Shown here: one piece after another, positions 16,765 to 25,421 of the stretch
Numbering within the stretch: position 1 is the first letter of the stretch
Layout: each line of letters begins with the position of its first letter
NCBI RefSeq assembly: GCF_016918855.1
Contig: NZ_JADKYB010000001.1
Coordinates: forward strand, 620,001 to 684,000
Direction of reading: 5' to 3'
DNA: 64,000 bases
Origin: Actinacidiphila acididurans
GTDB lineage: Bacteria > Actinomycetota > Actinomycetes > Streptomycetales > Streptomycetaceae
The notes under the pieces: model-generated
What the model was told of the DNA's origin: nothing
Database searches by the model: none
Seen by the model: only the letters and a program-made list of their open reading frames with translations
Program-made: the position numbers and the translations under genes

Positions 16765-18819
16765 GTGACCGACGTCAGCCGCCGAAGGTTTCTGCAACTG
16801 GCCGCGGGCACAGCCGCGGCGACCAGCCTGTCCGCCGGGATCGCCCGTGCCGCGTCGATCCCGCCCGCCGCCGGGAGCGGCACGCTCGCCGACGTCCAGC
16901 ACGTCGTCGTGCTCATGCAGGAGAACCGGTCTTTCGACCACTATTTCGGGACGCTTCGCGGGGTGCGCGGCTTCGGCGATCCGCGCCCTCTGGTACTGCC
17001 GTCCGGGAAGACCGCTTTCCACCAGGCGGCCACGTCGGGGCAGGAGACCCTGCCCTTCCGCCCGGACGCCGACGACCTGGGCCTGCAGTTCATCCAGGAC
17101 CTGGACCACAGCTGGTCCGGCACCCACGCGGCGTGGAACGGCGGCGCGTACGACCGGTGGATACCGGCCAAGTCCACGACCGCGATGGCCTATCTGACGC
17201 GCGCGGACATCCCGTACCACTACGCTCTCGCGGACGCGTTCACGGTGTGCGACGCGTACCACTGCTCGATGCTCAGCTCCACCGACCCCAACCGCTACTA
17301 CCTGTACACCGGTTACGCCGGGAACGACGGCAGGGGCGGCGGGCCGGTGCTCGGCAACGAGGAGGCCGGCTACTCCTGGACCACGTTCCCGGAGATCCTG
17401 CAGCAGGCCGGCGTGTCCTGGAAGGTCTACCAGGACGTCGGCACCGGTCTTGACGCCGCCGGCAGTTGGGGCTGGACCGGCGACGCGTTCATCGGCAACT
17501 ACGGCGACAACTCGCTGCTGTACTTCGACCAGTACCGCAACGCACAGCCCGGCAAGCCGCTCTACGACCGCGCCCGCACCGGGACCCACGCGGCAGGCGG
17601 TGACGGCTACTTCGACCGGCTGCGGGCCGACGTGGCCGCCGGCACCCTGCCGCAGGTCTCCTGGATCGCCGCGCCCGAGGCGTTCTGCGAGCATCCCAAC
17701 TGGCCGGCGAACTACGGTGCCTGGTACGTCTCGCAGGTCCTGGACGCGCTCACCTCGAATCCGGACGTGTGGAGCCGAACCGTCCTGCTGCTCACCTACG
17801 ACGAGAACGACGGCTTCTTCGACCACGTGATCCCGCCCTTCCCGCCCGCCTCCGCCGCCCGGGGGCTGTCCACCGCCGACGTGACGCAGGACCTGTTCGG
17901 CGGTTCCTCCTCCTACGGCGCGGGACCGTACGGGCTCGGGCCGCGTGTGCCGATGCTCGTCATCTCCCCGTGGAGCACCGGGGGCTGGGTCTGCTCGCAG
18001 ACCTTCGACCACACCTCCGTCGTGCAGTTCATCGAGAAGCGTTTCGGCGTGCACAACCCGAACGTCTCCGCCTGGCGCCGCGCGGTCTGCGGTGACCTCA
18101 CCTCCGCGTTCGACTTCTCCCGCAGCGACGCCGGCCTGCCCGGCCTGCCCGACACCAGCGGCTACGCCCCGCCGAACCACGCCAACCCCGGCGACTACGT
18201 GCCCCGACCGCCGGCCACCGGCACCCTGCCGAAGCAGGAGAGCGGGCTGCGCAACGCCCGGCCGCTGCCGTACGACCTGGCCGTGGACACCAAGGCGGTG
18301 GGCGGCCGCATGCAGTTCACCTTTGCCGCCCTCGGCACGGCCGGGGCCGCCTTCCACGTCACCTCGGCCACCCGCAGCGACGGTCCCTGGCCCTACACCG
18401 TCGAGGGCGGCAAGAGCCTCACCGACAGCTGGGCGCTGCCCGGCACCCGCTACGACTTCTCCGTCTACGGCCCCAACGGGTTCCTGCGCCGCCAGGCCGG
18501 CACCAACACCGCCGTCGGCCCCGAGGTCACCGCCCGCCACGACAACTCCGCGGGGCAGGTCACGCTGACGTTCACCAACGCCGGCAGCACCACCGTCACC
18601 TTCACCGCCACCGACGCGTACGCGCCCAACGACCACTACGCGTACACCGTCCAGCCCGGCGGCTCGCGTACGGTCGCCGCCTGGGGCGTGTCCGCCGGCC
18701 ACCACTGGTACGACGTCACCGTCACCTCCACCAGCGACAGCGCGTTCGTCCGGCGGTTCGCCGGCCATGTGGAGACCGGCGCGGCCAGCACCAACGATCC
18801 CGCCACCGCCACCACCTGA
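16765..18819 (+). CDS. Tat-exported phospholipase C (phosphoesterase family)
   Basis: About 684 residues. The N terminus SRRRFLQLAAG is a twin-arginine signal. The catalytic phosphoesterase domain (about 40-440) carries VVLMQENRSFDHYFGTL near its start, and the metal-site segments TYDENDGFFDHV and FDHTSVVQFIEKRFG. Two C-terminal repeat domains (about 470-560 and 570-680) match the DUF756 pairs of bacterial non-haemolytic PLCs. The GTG at 16765 was chosen because AGGAG (16755-16759) is five bases upstream; an in-frame GTG at 16759 overlaps that site. It probably releases phosphate and diacylglycerol from phospholipids outside the cell. Confidence 0.92.
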   Translation: MTDVSRRRFLQLAAGTAAATSLSAGIARAASIPPAAGSGTLADVQHVVVLMQENRSFDHYFGTLRGVRGFGDPRPLVLPSGKTAFHQAATSGQETLPFRPDADDLGLQFIQDLDHSWSGTHAAWNGGAYDRWIPAKSTTAMAYLTRADIPYHYALADAFTVCDAYHCSMLSSTDPNRYYLYTGYAGNDGRGGGPVLGNEEAGYSWTTFPEILQQAGVSWKVYQDVGTGLDAAGSWGWTGDAFIGNYGDNSLLYFDQYRNAQPGKPLYDRARTGTHAAGGDGYFDRLRADVAAGTLPQVSWIAAPEAFCEHPNWPANYGAWYVSQVLDALTSNPDVWSRTVLLLTYDENDGFFDHVIPPFPPASAARGLSTADVTQDLFGGSSSYGAGPYGLGPRVPMLVISPWSTGGWVCSQTFDHTSVVQFIEKRFGVHNPNVSAWRRAVCGDLTSAFDFSRSDAGLPGLPDTSGYAPPNHANPGDYVPRPPATGTLPKQESGLRNARPLPYDLAVDTKAVGGRMQFTFAALGTAGAAFHVTSATRSDGPWPYTVEGGKSLTDSWALPGTRYDFSVYGPNGFLRRQAGTNTAVGPEVTARHDNSAGQVTLTFTNAGSTTVTFTATDAYAPNDHYAYTVQPGGSRTVAAWGVSAGHHWYDVTVTSTSDSAFVRRFAGHVETGAASTNDPATATT

Positions 18820-18896
18820 CCCCGCTCCGGTCGGATCTGTCACCGCAGTTGCACTCGACACGGCGACCACCCGTCGCACGTGCACTCGCCGAGGTC

Positions 18897-18926
18897 CCGG
18901 GTCCCCTGCCGTGCGGCGGGACCCGG
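18897..18926. terminator. Bidirectional hairpin
   Basis: Perfect 9-base arms CCGGGTCCC (18897-18905) and GGGACCCGG (18918-18926) between the converging phospholipase and saccharopine-dehydrogenase-like genes. Confidence 0.7.
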
Positions 18927-18932
18927 TGCCCC

Positions 18933-20048
18933 TCAGTCCGGAACGAAGGTGCCGCCTGCGGTCGTCGCCAACTCCGTTCCGAGGGCGGCTGCCGGTGTCC
19001 AGGCACCGGGCCTGCCGACGCCACGGGCCAGCAGTTCGGTGACGGTGGCGGTGACGTCGGCCGTGAAGTCCATGCCGTCGCCGGCGCGGAGCCATCCCTC
19101 GCGCCGGGTGCCGTCCGGCCACTCGACGACGGCGTGCCCCCACGAGTGCTTGCGCGGACGCGGCGCGGCCTTGATCCGTACCCGGCCGAGCCGGTCGACG
19201 GCGAGGCGTCGCAGCGCCGGAACGGACAACAGGCGGCCCAGCAGCGGGAGCAGGGCACGGATCAGCGGAGCGGTCGGCACGAGACCGGACGTGGCGGTGA
19301 CGAACGGTGCTCCGCTCACCGCGCGCGCGGCGACGAGCTCGCCGGACGCGACACCTGCCGACTTCGCCGCCTCCCCGTCCGGAAAGGCGAGTCGCCGCGG
19401 GTCCGCGCCGAGGCGGGACGTCACCAGTCGCCCGTTCTCGTACCGCCGTCCGCCGGCGGTGAGCACGTCGACCATGCTGGCCGCCAAGGCGGCACCGAGC
19501 ACACCCGCCTCGACGGCCACCGAGCCCACGGCGTCGACCAGCACCCGGTGCGGCGCGGGCCGCCCTTCGCACAGCTTCGCCACCACCGCCTCCGTCGCCA
19601 GCACGCCGAAGCCGGCGCCGGTGACCAGGGTGCTGCCCGTTCGCACCGCTTCGTCGTGCAGGGCGAGCAGCCCCTCCACGGCGACCACGTCGGCGGCCGG
19701 GTCGACGTAGTGGCCGCCAGGCATGCACGCACGGGCGATCACCGGCGCTGTGGCGGCGAAAGCGCCCATCGTGTTCACCACCACCCGCGGGCGCTGCCGC
19801 GCGATCTCGGCCGCGATCAGCTCGGCCGAGTCGGCGACGACCACCTTCGCGTCCCCGGGCAGACCGGCTGCGGTCCCGGCGGCGACCATCCGCTCCCGGC
19901 TGCGCCCGACCGGCACGACCGTCAGCCCCCGCGCGGCCAGTCGCGCGGTCACGCCCCGGCCGACACGTCCGGTCGCGCCGACGATCCACACCTCGTCGTT
20001 CGTCCTGCTCTCGCCGGCCGTCGCGCCGGTCCCGCTGGTCTCGGTCAT
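18933..20048 (-). CDS. Saccharopine dehydrogenase / trans-enoyl reductase-like protein
   Basis: 371 residues. N-terminal Rossmann motif VWIVGATGRVGRGV (about 17-30), then VVVNTMGAFAATAPVIARAC and HYVDPAADV, typical of saccharopine-dehydrogenase-like NAD(P) enzymes, including mycobacterial trans-acting enoyl reductases. The C-terminal half is substrate-binding. The ATG at 20048 is the first Met before the Rossmann strand. A -10-like TAGCCT (complement of 20125-20130) and two direct repeats lie upstream. Convergent with the phospholipase gene, divergent from the cupin gene. Substrate unknown. Confidence 0.75.
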   Translation of the reverse strand: MTETSGTGATAGESRTNDEVWIVGATGRVGRGVTARLAARGLTVVPVGRSRERMVAAGTAAGLPGDAKVVVADSAELIAAEIARQRPRVVVNTMGAFAATAPVIARACMPGGHYVDPAADVVAVEGLLALHDEAVRTGSTLVTGAGFGVLATEAVVAKLCEGRPAPHRVLVDAVGSVAVEAGVLGAALAASMVDVLTAGGRRYENGRLVTSRLGADPRRLAFPDGEAAKSAGVASGELVAARAVSGAPFVTATSGLVPTAPLIRALLPLLGRLLSVPALRRLAVDRLGRVRIKAAPRPRKHSWGHAVVEWPDGTRREGWLRAGDGMDFTADVTATVTELLARGVGRPGAWTPAAALGTELATTAGGTFVPD

Positions 20049-20099
20049 GCGAACGTCACCCTGCCTTCTCCGGGCCGCACCGGGGACGGGCAGCCCCAG

Positions 20100-20149
20100 T
20101 GATGACACAGTGTGTCGTGAATGCAGGCTAGCACTGATGGCACAGTGCG
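20100..20149. promoter_or_regulatory. Repeated operator-like element in a divergent promoter region
   Basis: TGATGACACAGTGTG (20100-20114) and TGATGGCACAGTGCG (20135-20149) differ at two bases and start 35 bases apart. The first is part of the palindrome GACACA-G-TGTGTC (20104-20116); the second contains GCAC-A-GTGC. The TAGCCT box of the minus-strand gene lies between them. Binding by a dimeric regulator, perhaps the nearby TetR protein, is inferred. Confidence 0.5.
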
Positions 20150-20292
20150 ACATCACCTGTGGCGGTCCGACCGTGCCGCGGACGGGTCGGGCCGTTCCGG
20201 TCGCCCGGGACCCGCGGTGTGAGGAGATGCGGTGCCGGCGGATACGGGTGACAGTGGCCTTGGGGGCCGTCCGCAACCCAGGAGGGTGTGTC

Positions 20293-20655
20293 ATGGCGGG
20301 TCTGGTCCGCAAGAGCTTCGGTTCGCCCGAGGAGGTTCGGCCCTTCGAGGGCGACACGGGTGAACTCGCGCTGGTCAATCTGGAGGCCGGGCCGGTGGGC
20401 CGGGCGACCTTCCAGCCCGGCTGGAAGTGGTCCCAGCACGTCAAGCCGATCGCCGGGACCGACAGCTGCGAGGCCGGGCACATCGTCTATTTCATCTCCG
20501 GGCGGATGAAGATCGTCATGGACGACGGCGAGGAGACCGAGTACGGCCCCGGCGATTTCGGCATCATCCCGCCGGGCCACGACGCGTGGATCGTCGGCGA
20601 CGAGCCGTGCGTCCTCATCGACTGGCAGGGCATGGCGGACTACGCCAAGCGGTAG
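20293..20655 (+). CDS. Small cupin-domain protein
   Basis: 120 residues forming one cupin barrel: GWKWSQHVKPIAG and AGHIVYFISGRMKIVMDDG in motif 1, then GPGDFGIIPPGHDAWIVGDEP in motif 2. GGAGGG lies six bases before the ATG. Motif 1 keeps His48 and His62 but is not a full classical HxH...E set, so metal binding is uncertain. Divergent from the saccharopine-dehydrogenase-like gene across the repeated operator element. It could be a small enzyme or sensor; no substrate can be named. Confidence 0.8.
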   Translation: MAGLVRKSFGSPEEVRPFEGDTGELALVNLEAGPVGRATFQPGWKWSQHVKPIAGTDSCEAGHIVYFISGRMKIVMDDGEETEYGPGDFGIIPPGHDAWIVGDEPCVLIDWQGMADYAKR

Positions 20656-20738
20656 CCGAACCCTGACGGCCGGGCGACGGCGCGCCGACCCGCCGGACCC
20701 GCGCCTCTGGTCCTCCGAGCCGGGAAATGGGCAGGGCG

Positions 20739-21197
20739 TCACCCGTCGAGCGCGGCCACCTGCCCGAGCAGGTCGGCGTTGCCGGTGTGGTGCACGGGGC
20801 GCAGGCGGGCCCGGGTCAGCTTCCATCCCTCGGGGGTACGTGTCCACTCGTGCTCGCCCCGGGCGTAGAGGACCCATGTGTTGACCGCCGGGTCCGCGCC
20901 CAGGGCGGGGTGGTGATGAAGCGCCTGCTCGTAGAAGGTGACAGTGGCCCGGTCGCCCATCACCGACACGACCTCGTTGGTGATCATGTGCTGGGTGAGC
21001 TCGACGGGGCCGACCACGTTGCGCGCGGACCGCAGCATCTCGTCGGCGGGGACGGCGCCGCCCGCGTCGTCGTTGACGCCGCCGAAGTCCACGTGCACCG
21101 TGTCGGCGTGCAGTTTCCGGTAGGTGTCCCAGTCACCCGCGTCCGCTGACGTGAAGTACTGGTGCACGGCGTTGATCACGTCGCCGTAGTCGTTCAT
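20739..21197 (-). CDS. SnoaL-like (NTF2-fold) protein
   Basis: 152 residues with the NTF2/SnoaL-4 pattern: N-terminal helix with WDTYRKLHADTVHVDFGGV, a long helix, and C-terminal strands ending GEHEWTRTPEGWKLTRARLRP. Such proteins are small cone-shaped enzymes or ligand binders (isomerases, hydrolases, polyketide cyclases). The ATG at 21197 overlaps the stop of the upstream TetR gene (ATGA), so it is co-translated with its probable regulator. The substrate is unknown. Confidence 0.82.
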   Translation of the reverse strand: MNDYGDVINAVHQYFTSADAGDWDTYRKLHADTVHVDFGGVNDDAGGAVPADEMLRSARNVVGPVELTQHMITNEVVSVMGDRATVTFYEQALHHHPALGADPAVNTWVLYARGEHEWTRTPEGWKLTRARLRPVHHTGNADLLGQVAALDG

Positions 21198-21877
21198 GGC
21201 CGAATGCCTTTCTTCGTGTCCGTCCTACGGCCCGGCGTCGCGTCGGGCGGCCCAGCGGGGGCGGCGGAGATCACCGCGTCCATCCCGGCCGGCGTGAGGG
21301 CGGGATGCCGCAGCGCGGGCCCGTGCGGGGCGAGCCCGGCCAGCAACACCTCGAGGTGGCGCCGCCATGCCTCGACCGCGACCCCGCGGGTGACGTCGAG
21401 TACGCCCTGGAGCGACCACGCGGTCACCGCCACGTCCTCGGCCGTGAGTTCCGGCCGGGCCCGGCCGCGCCGTTGTGCCGCCGCCAGCAGTTCGCCCTGC
21501 GCCGCACGCGAGCGCGCGACCAGCGGGGAGGCGCCGGGCACGGTCCACATCCGCGCCACCAGCCCCGAGTGACCGGCGAGCAGTTCGCCGATTTCCCAGA
21601 AGTAGTTCTCGAGACCTGTGCCGTCGGGGTCGCCGAGATGGCGCTCGGCCACGTCCACGGCGTCGGCCAGCAGCCGCCGGGCCAGCTCGTCCAGCAGCGC
21701 CCGCTTGTTCGGGAACCGGCGGTAGACCGTGCCCAGACCCACCCCGGCCCGCTGGGCGACGACTTCGATGCTCGTGGCCATGCCGTGCTCGGCGAAGACC
21801 GCGGCCGCGGCGGCGAGCACGCGCTCCAGATTCTCCTCGGCGTCCCGCCGCAGCGGACGCGCCGCCGCCTGATCCAT
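21194..21877 (-). CDS. TetR-family regulator of the SnoaL-like gene
   Basis: 227 residues. Helix-turn-helix at about 15-60 (AAAAVFAEHGMATSIEVVAQRAGVGLGTVYRRFPNKRAL, read in parts) and a ligand-binding C-terminal domain. The ATG at 21877 follows GAGGA at seven bases; longer frames upstream have no ribosome site. A palindrome CGGAAA-ACAA-TTTCCG at 21943-21958, about 66 bases upstream, is a likely autoregulatory operator. The stop overlaps the ATG of the SnoaL-like gene, forming a two-gene operon. Confidence 0.87.
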   Translation of the reverse strand: MDQAAARPLRRDAEENLERVLAAAAAVFAEHGMATSIEVVAQRAGVGLGTVYRRFPNKRALLDELARRLLADAVDVAERHLGDPDGTGLENYFWEIGELLAGHSGLVARMWTVPGASPLVARSRAAQGELLAAAQRRGRARPELTAEDVAVTAWSLQGVLDVTRGVAVEAWRRHLEVLLAGLAPHGPALRHPALTPAGMDAVISAAPAGPPDATPGRRTDTKKGIRP

Positions 21878-21942
21878 GACCGGTCCTCGCTCCGCCGTTG
21901 TCGGTGTCTCCCGCGGTCCCCGTGCAGCCACCATAACCTGAC

Positions 21943-21958
21943 CGGAAAACAATTTCCG
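21943..21958. promoter_or_regulatory. Putative TetR operator
   Basis: Perfect inverted repeat CGGAAA/TTTCCG with a 4-base AT-rich centre in the promoter region of the TetR-SnoaL operon. Confidence 0.6.
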
Positions 21959-22022
21959 CTTAGACCGTTCGGCTGTCGCGATCGTCACAGCGCGCGTTCG
22001 TCCGCACTCCGCCCGGCGAGCC

Positions 22023-23366
22023 CTACTCCCCGATGTCCCGCATCTCCATGTCGGCCAGGGATTCGCGCCGCACGAGCACGCGGGCCGTTCCTCGGTGGAG
22101 GCCGACCAGGGGCGGGCGGCCGATCATGTTGTAGGTCGAGGCCATGGACAGGTGGTACGCCCCGGCGACCGGCACCGCCAGCAGGTCGCCGGGGCGTACG
22201 TCGGCGGGGAGGAGGGCGTCGGCGGTGATGACGTCGCCTGCCTCGCAGTGGCGGCCCACCACGGTGACGGGCCGCAGGGGCGCGGGGGAGGGGCGGCCGA
22301 CGAGGAGGGGGGCGTACCGGACGCCGTAGAGGGCGGGGCGCGGGTTGTCGCTCATGCCGCCGTCGACGGCGACCAGGGTGCGGCCGCCCATGTCCTTGAC
22401 GGCGAGGACGTGGTAGAGGACGACACCGGCCGGGCCGACGACCGCGCGGCCGGGCTCGACGGTGAGCCGGGGGACGGGCAGGTCCGAGTCGGCGCAGGCG
22501 CCGGCGAGTTCGGTGCGGACGGCCCCGGCCAGGGCGGTCAGGTCGAGGGCGGGTTCGCCCGCCCGGTAGGGCACCGCGTGGCCGCCGCCGAGATCGAGTT
22601 GCGGCAGAGCGATGCCGTGCCGGTCGCGGATCGTGGCCAGCAGCGCCACCATCCGCCGTACGGCGACGAGATACGGTTCCACGTCGGCGATCTGCGAGCC
22701 GATGTGGCAGTGCAGGCCCACGAGTTCCAGCCGCGGCTGGCCGAGCACCTTCTCCACGGCGTGCTCCGCCGAGCCGTCGCCGATGGACAGCCCGAACTTC
22801 TGGTCGTCCGTGCCGGTGCGCACCGCCGGATGCGCACCGGCCGCCACCCCCGGCACGACCCGCAGCAGCACCTGCTGCCGGTCGCCGGGAGCGACCAGGG
22901 TGGCCAGCCGGGCGATCTCCGTGACGCTGTCGATGACGATCCGCCCGACCCCCAGCCGGACCGCGGTCCGCAGATCCTCCGGGGTCTTGGCGTTGCCGTG
23001 CAGCACGATCCGTTCCGCCGGGAAGCCCCCGGTGACCGCCAGTTCCAGTTCACCGGCCGAGCACACGTCCAGGCCCAGGCCCTCCTCGCGCACCCAGCGG
23101 GCGACCGCCCGGCACAGCAGCGCCTTGGCGGCGTAGACGACGTCCGCCCCCGGGAAAGCGGCGGCGTAAGCGCGGCAGCGGGCCCGGACCTCGTCCTCGT
23201 CGAGCAGGTACACCGGCGTGCCGAACCGGCTCGCAGCCTCCCGCAGGGACACCCCGGCGACGGTCACGTCGCCGTCCGTGCCCGCACTGGCCGACGCGGG
23301 CCACACCGACAGGTCCTGCGGACCGGTCCCGAGCGCGGGGACCGGTCGGGCCGGGGAGACAGTCAT
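22023..23366 (-). CDS. lysA: Diaminopimelate decarboxylase
   Basis: 447 residues, fold type III PLP enzyme. The PLP lysine is Lys81 in DVVYAAKALL. Other signatures are HCHIGSQI, DLGGGHAVPY, DGGMSDNPRPALYG, the substrate-site GRHCEAGDVI and a terminal YNMIGRPP. It converts meso-diaminopimelate to lysine and CO2. The ATG at 23366 follows GGAGG by five bases. It lacks the Hom/Thr biosynthetic neighbours that the housekeeping lysA has in many actinomycetes, so this may be a second copy (inference). A related D-amino-acid or ornithine-type decarboxylase is less likely because the Cys-Glu substrate motif is intact. Confidence 0.88.
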   Translation of the reverse strand: MTVSPARPVPALGTGPQDLSVWPASASAGTDGDVTVAGVSLREAASRFGTPVYLLDEDEVRARCRAYAAAFPGADVVYAAKALLCRAVARWVREEGLGLDVCSAGELELAVTGGFPAERIVLHGNAKTPEDLRTAVRLGVGRIVIDSVTEIARLATLVAPGDRQQVLLRVVPGVAAGAHPAVRTGTDDQKFGLSIGDGSAEHAVEKVLGQPRLELVGLHCHIGSQIADVEPYLVAVRRMVALLATIRDRHGIALPQLDLGGGHAVPYRAGEPALDLTALAGAVRTELAGACADSDLPVPRLTVEPGRAVVGPAGVVLYHVLAVKDMGGRTLVAVDGGMSDNPRPALYGVRYAPLLVGRPSPAPLRPVTVVGRHCEAGDVITADALLPADVRPGDLLAVPVAGAYHLSMASTYNMIGRPPLVGLHRGTARVLVRRESLADMEMRDIGE

Positions 23367-23722
23367 GGCAACCTCCAGCGGTACGTACGTGACGCGCGGG
23401 CCGGTGTGCGGCGGGCGACCCGGCACGGCTCCGCGGGCGCCGGGGCCGGGAGCCCGGGAGCCGTGCTTGCGGTCACCGCGGGTTCCGCCCGGCGCGGTGC
23501 ACATTCGACGCTAGATCCGGGGCGCCGCCGCCCCGCCTCGCATTGACACGTGCTTGACGCCGGCCGCCGTTGCCCTTGCGCCGCTCTGACGGCCCCGGCG
23601 CCCCCGCGCGGCCCCAGGATCCCCGGAGCGCGCAAAAGCGTGCGCGAACCCTCCGCTCAGCTGCATGTTCGATCTCCGCGCCAGGACCCTCCACCGCGCC
23701 GCGGTGGCCCGTTCGCCGAGCG
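23367..23722. other. Intergenic region upstream of lysA
   Basis: About 356 bases. A TAGCGT box can be read on the minus strand near 23512, without a clear -35. No coding frame with convincing bias and no riboswitch-like structure that I can support. Confidence 0.4.
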
Positions 23723-24319
23723 TCAGGCGGCCATGACGCGGCGCCAGACCTCCACGGTGGTCGCCGTCGCCGCCGCCAGGTCGCGGCCGGGGGAGCAGAA
23801 GGCGCGGTAGAAGGTGCGCTCCGTCATCCAGCACAGCGCCCGCGCCAGTGCCGGGGCGGCCTCGGGCCCGTCGCCGCCGGGCAGGCCCGCCCGGACCAGG
23901 ACCGGCGTCATGGTCGCCGCGAACGCCTCGACGGTCTCGTCCCAGGCCGCGCCTATCACCGGGTGCAGGGCGGAGTGGTCCACGGCGGCCCGCATCACGG
24001 TGCCGTGCTCCCGCCACACCTGCTCCACACCGCGCACCGCCCGCTCCATCAGCACCGGCGGCGGCGACTGCGCGTCCTGCGCGGTGTTGTCGGCCTCGGC
24101 CCGGACCGCGCGCATGGTCCGCTCGACCAGGGCGGCGAGCACCTCGTGCTTGGAGCCGAAGTAGAAGTACAGCGAGCCGCGCGAGATGCCGGCGCCCTTG
24201 GCGATGGCCTCGACGGTCAGCTCCTCCAGGCCCGTCCGCTCCAGCAGCGCCTCCGCGGCGTCCAGCAGGGCCTGCTCGCGCAGGTCCCCCTTCCGCGGGG
24301 CGTCACCGCGCCTTCCCAC
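23723..24319 (-). CDS. TetR-family regulator
   Basis: 198 residues with an N-terminal helix-turn-helix (VEAIAKGAGISRGSLYFYFG, about 36-55) and a helical ligand domain. The GTG at 24319 follows GGGAG at seven bases. It lies 69 bases downstream of an SDR gene on the same strand, so the pair probably forms an operon. The SDR promoter region contains an AAAATCT/AGATTTT inverted repeat that could be its operator. Confidence 0.87.
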   Translation of the reverse strand: MGRRGDAPRKGDLREQALLDAAEALLERTGLEELTVEAIAKGAGISRGSLYFYFGSKHEVLAALVERTMRAVRAEADNTAQDAQSPPPVLMERAVRGVEQVWREHGTVMRAAVDHSALHPVIGAAWDETVEAFAATMTPVLVRAGLPGGDGPEAAPALARALCWMTERTFYRAFCSPGRDLAAATATTVEVWRRVMAA

Positions 24320-24388
24320 AGCCGTCTCCCTGGTCGTTGAGTCCCGGTCACCCTAGCGTCCGGCCGAGGCGGCCGGACGCGGCCGGGA

Positions 24389-25240
24389 TCAGTTCCCCGC
24401 GAGCTGGGCTCCGTCGGGGAAGTCGGTGGTGCGCGACAGCGGCTCCCAGGCGCGGATCTCGTCGTCCAGCGCCTTGCGCGCGGTCGTGACCAGGCGCAGC
24501 GCGTCCGAGCCGAGCACCAGGTGCCCGGGGGGCTCGGGGACGTCCAGGATGTGCAGCAGTGCCTCCGCCGCCCGCTCCGGGTTGCCGAGCTGATTGCCGC
24601 TGGCCTTGATCCGCGCCTCGCGGATCGGGGTGAACAGCTCGTCGTAGTCCTCGACACGGCGCTCGGCCCGCGTCATGGACCGGCCCGCCCAGTCGGTGCG
24701 GAAGGAGCCGGGTTCGAGAGCCGTCACATGGATGCCGAACGGTGCGACTTCCTTGCGCAGGCTGTCCAGCATGCCTTCCAGCGCGAACTTGCTGCCGCAG
24801 TAGGCCGACATCCCGGGCACGGCCATCAGGCCGCCCATGGACGTCACCGCCATCAGGTGGCCGGCCCGGCGCCGGCGCATGTGCGGCAGGACCGCCTGGA
24901 GGGTCGCCGCCGCCCCGAACACGTTCGTGGCGAACTGCGCCCGCACCGCCGACATCGGGGTCTCCTCGAAGATCCCCTCCAGGCCGTATCCGGCGTTGGC
25001 GACGGCCACGTCGACCGGCCCCACCGCGGACTCGACCTCGTCCACCACGGCCACCACCGCCTCGTCGTCGGTGACGTCCAGCAGACGCGCGTGCGCCCGC
25101 CCGGGCGCCAGCGCCTCGAAAGCTTCGGCGTCCGCCTGGCCGCGGACGGTGCCCACCACCGTGTGCCCGGCGGCCAGCGCGCCCACCGCGAACGCCCGGC
25201 CCAGTCCACTGCTCACACCGGTGATCAGGAATGTCTTCAT
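24389..25240 (-). CDS. Short-chain dehydrogenase/reductase
   Basis: 283 residues, a classical SDR with intact motifs: TGVSSGLG (cofactor), ANAGYG, VTSMGG (catalytic Ser) and YCGSK (Tyr and Lys). The ATG at 25240 lies nine bases after GGAGG; a GTG two codons upstream is only three bases from it. Likely an NAD(P)-dependent oxidoreductase of unknown substrate. Followed by a TetR gene. Confidence 0.9.
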   Translation of the reverse strand: MKTFLITGVSSGLGRAFAVGALAAGHTVVGTVRGQADAEAFEALAPGRAHARLLDVTDDEAVVAVVDEVESAVGPVDVAVANAGYGLEGIFEETPMSAVRAQFATNVFGAAATLQAVLPHMRRRRAGHLMAVTSMGGLMAVPGMSAYCGSKFALEGMLDSLRKEVAPFGIHVTALEPGSFRTDWAGRSMTRAERRVEDYDELFTPIREARIKASGNQLGNPERAAEALLHILDVPEPPGHLVLGSDALRLVTTARKALDDEIRAWEPLSRTTDFPDGAQLAGN

Positions 25241-25302
25241 GCCCACTCGCCTCCTCGGGTCGCCGGGCCGCGGCGGCTTCGCCGCGGCACCGGCCTCACC
25301 TG

Positions 25303-25325
25303 AAAATCTACACCATGCAGATTTT
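25303..25325. promoter_or_regulatory. Inverted repeat upstream of the SDR-tetR pair
   Basis: AAAATCT (25303-25309) and AGATTTT (25319-25325) form perfect 7-base arms around 9 bases, unusually AT-rich for this DNA. Likely a TetR operator. Confidence 0.6.
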
Positions 25326-25421
25326 TTTCGGCGTGACGCAGAAAATGCGAGGCCCGGGCTGATCGGCGGCCCGTCGAGCGGCGGGCCGGGCTGCAGGTCA
25401 ACGGACCGCTCGACCGACCGG

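Noticed and set aside
23543..23548. TTGACA on the plus strand
   Set aside because: No matching -10 box follows at 16 to 18 bases, and it points into the 3' end of a minus-strand gene.
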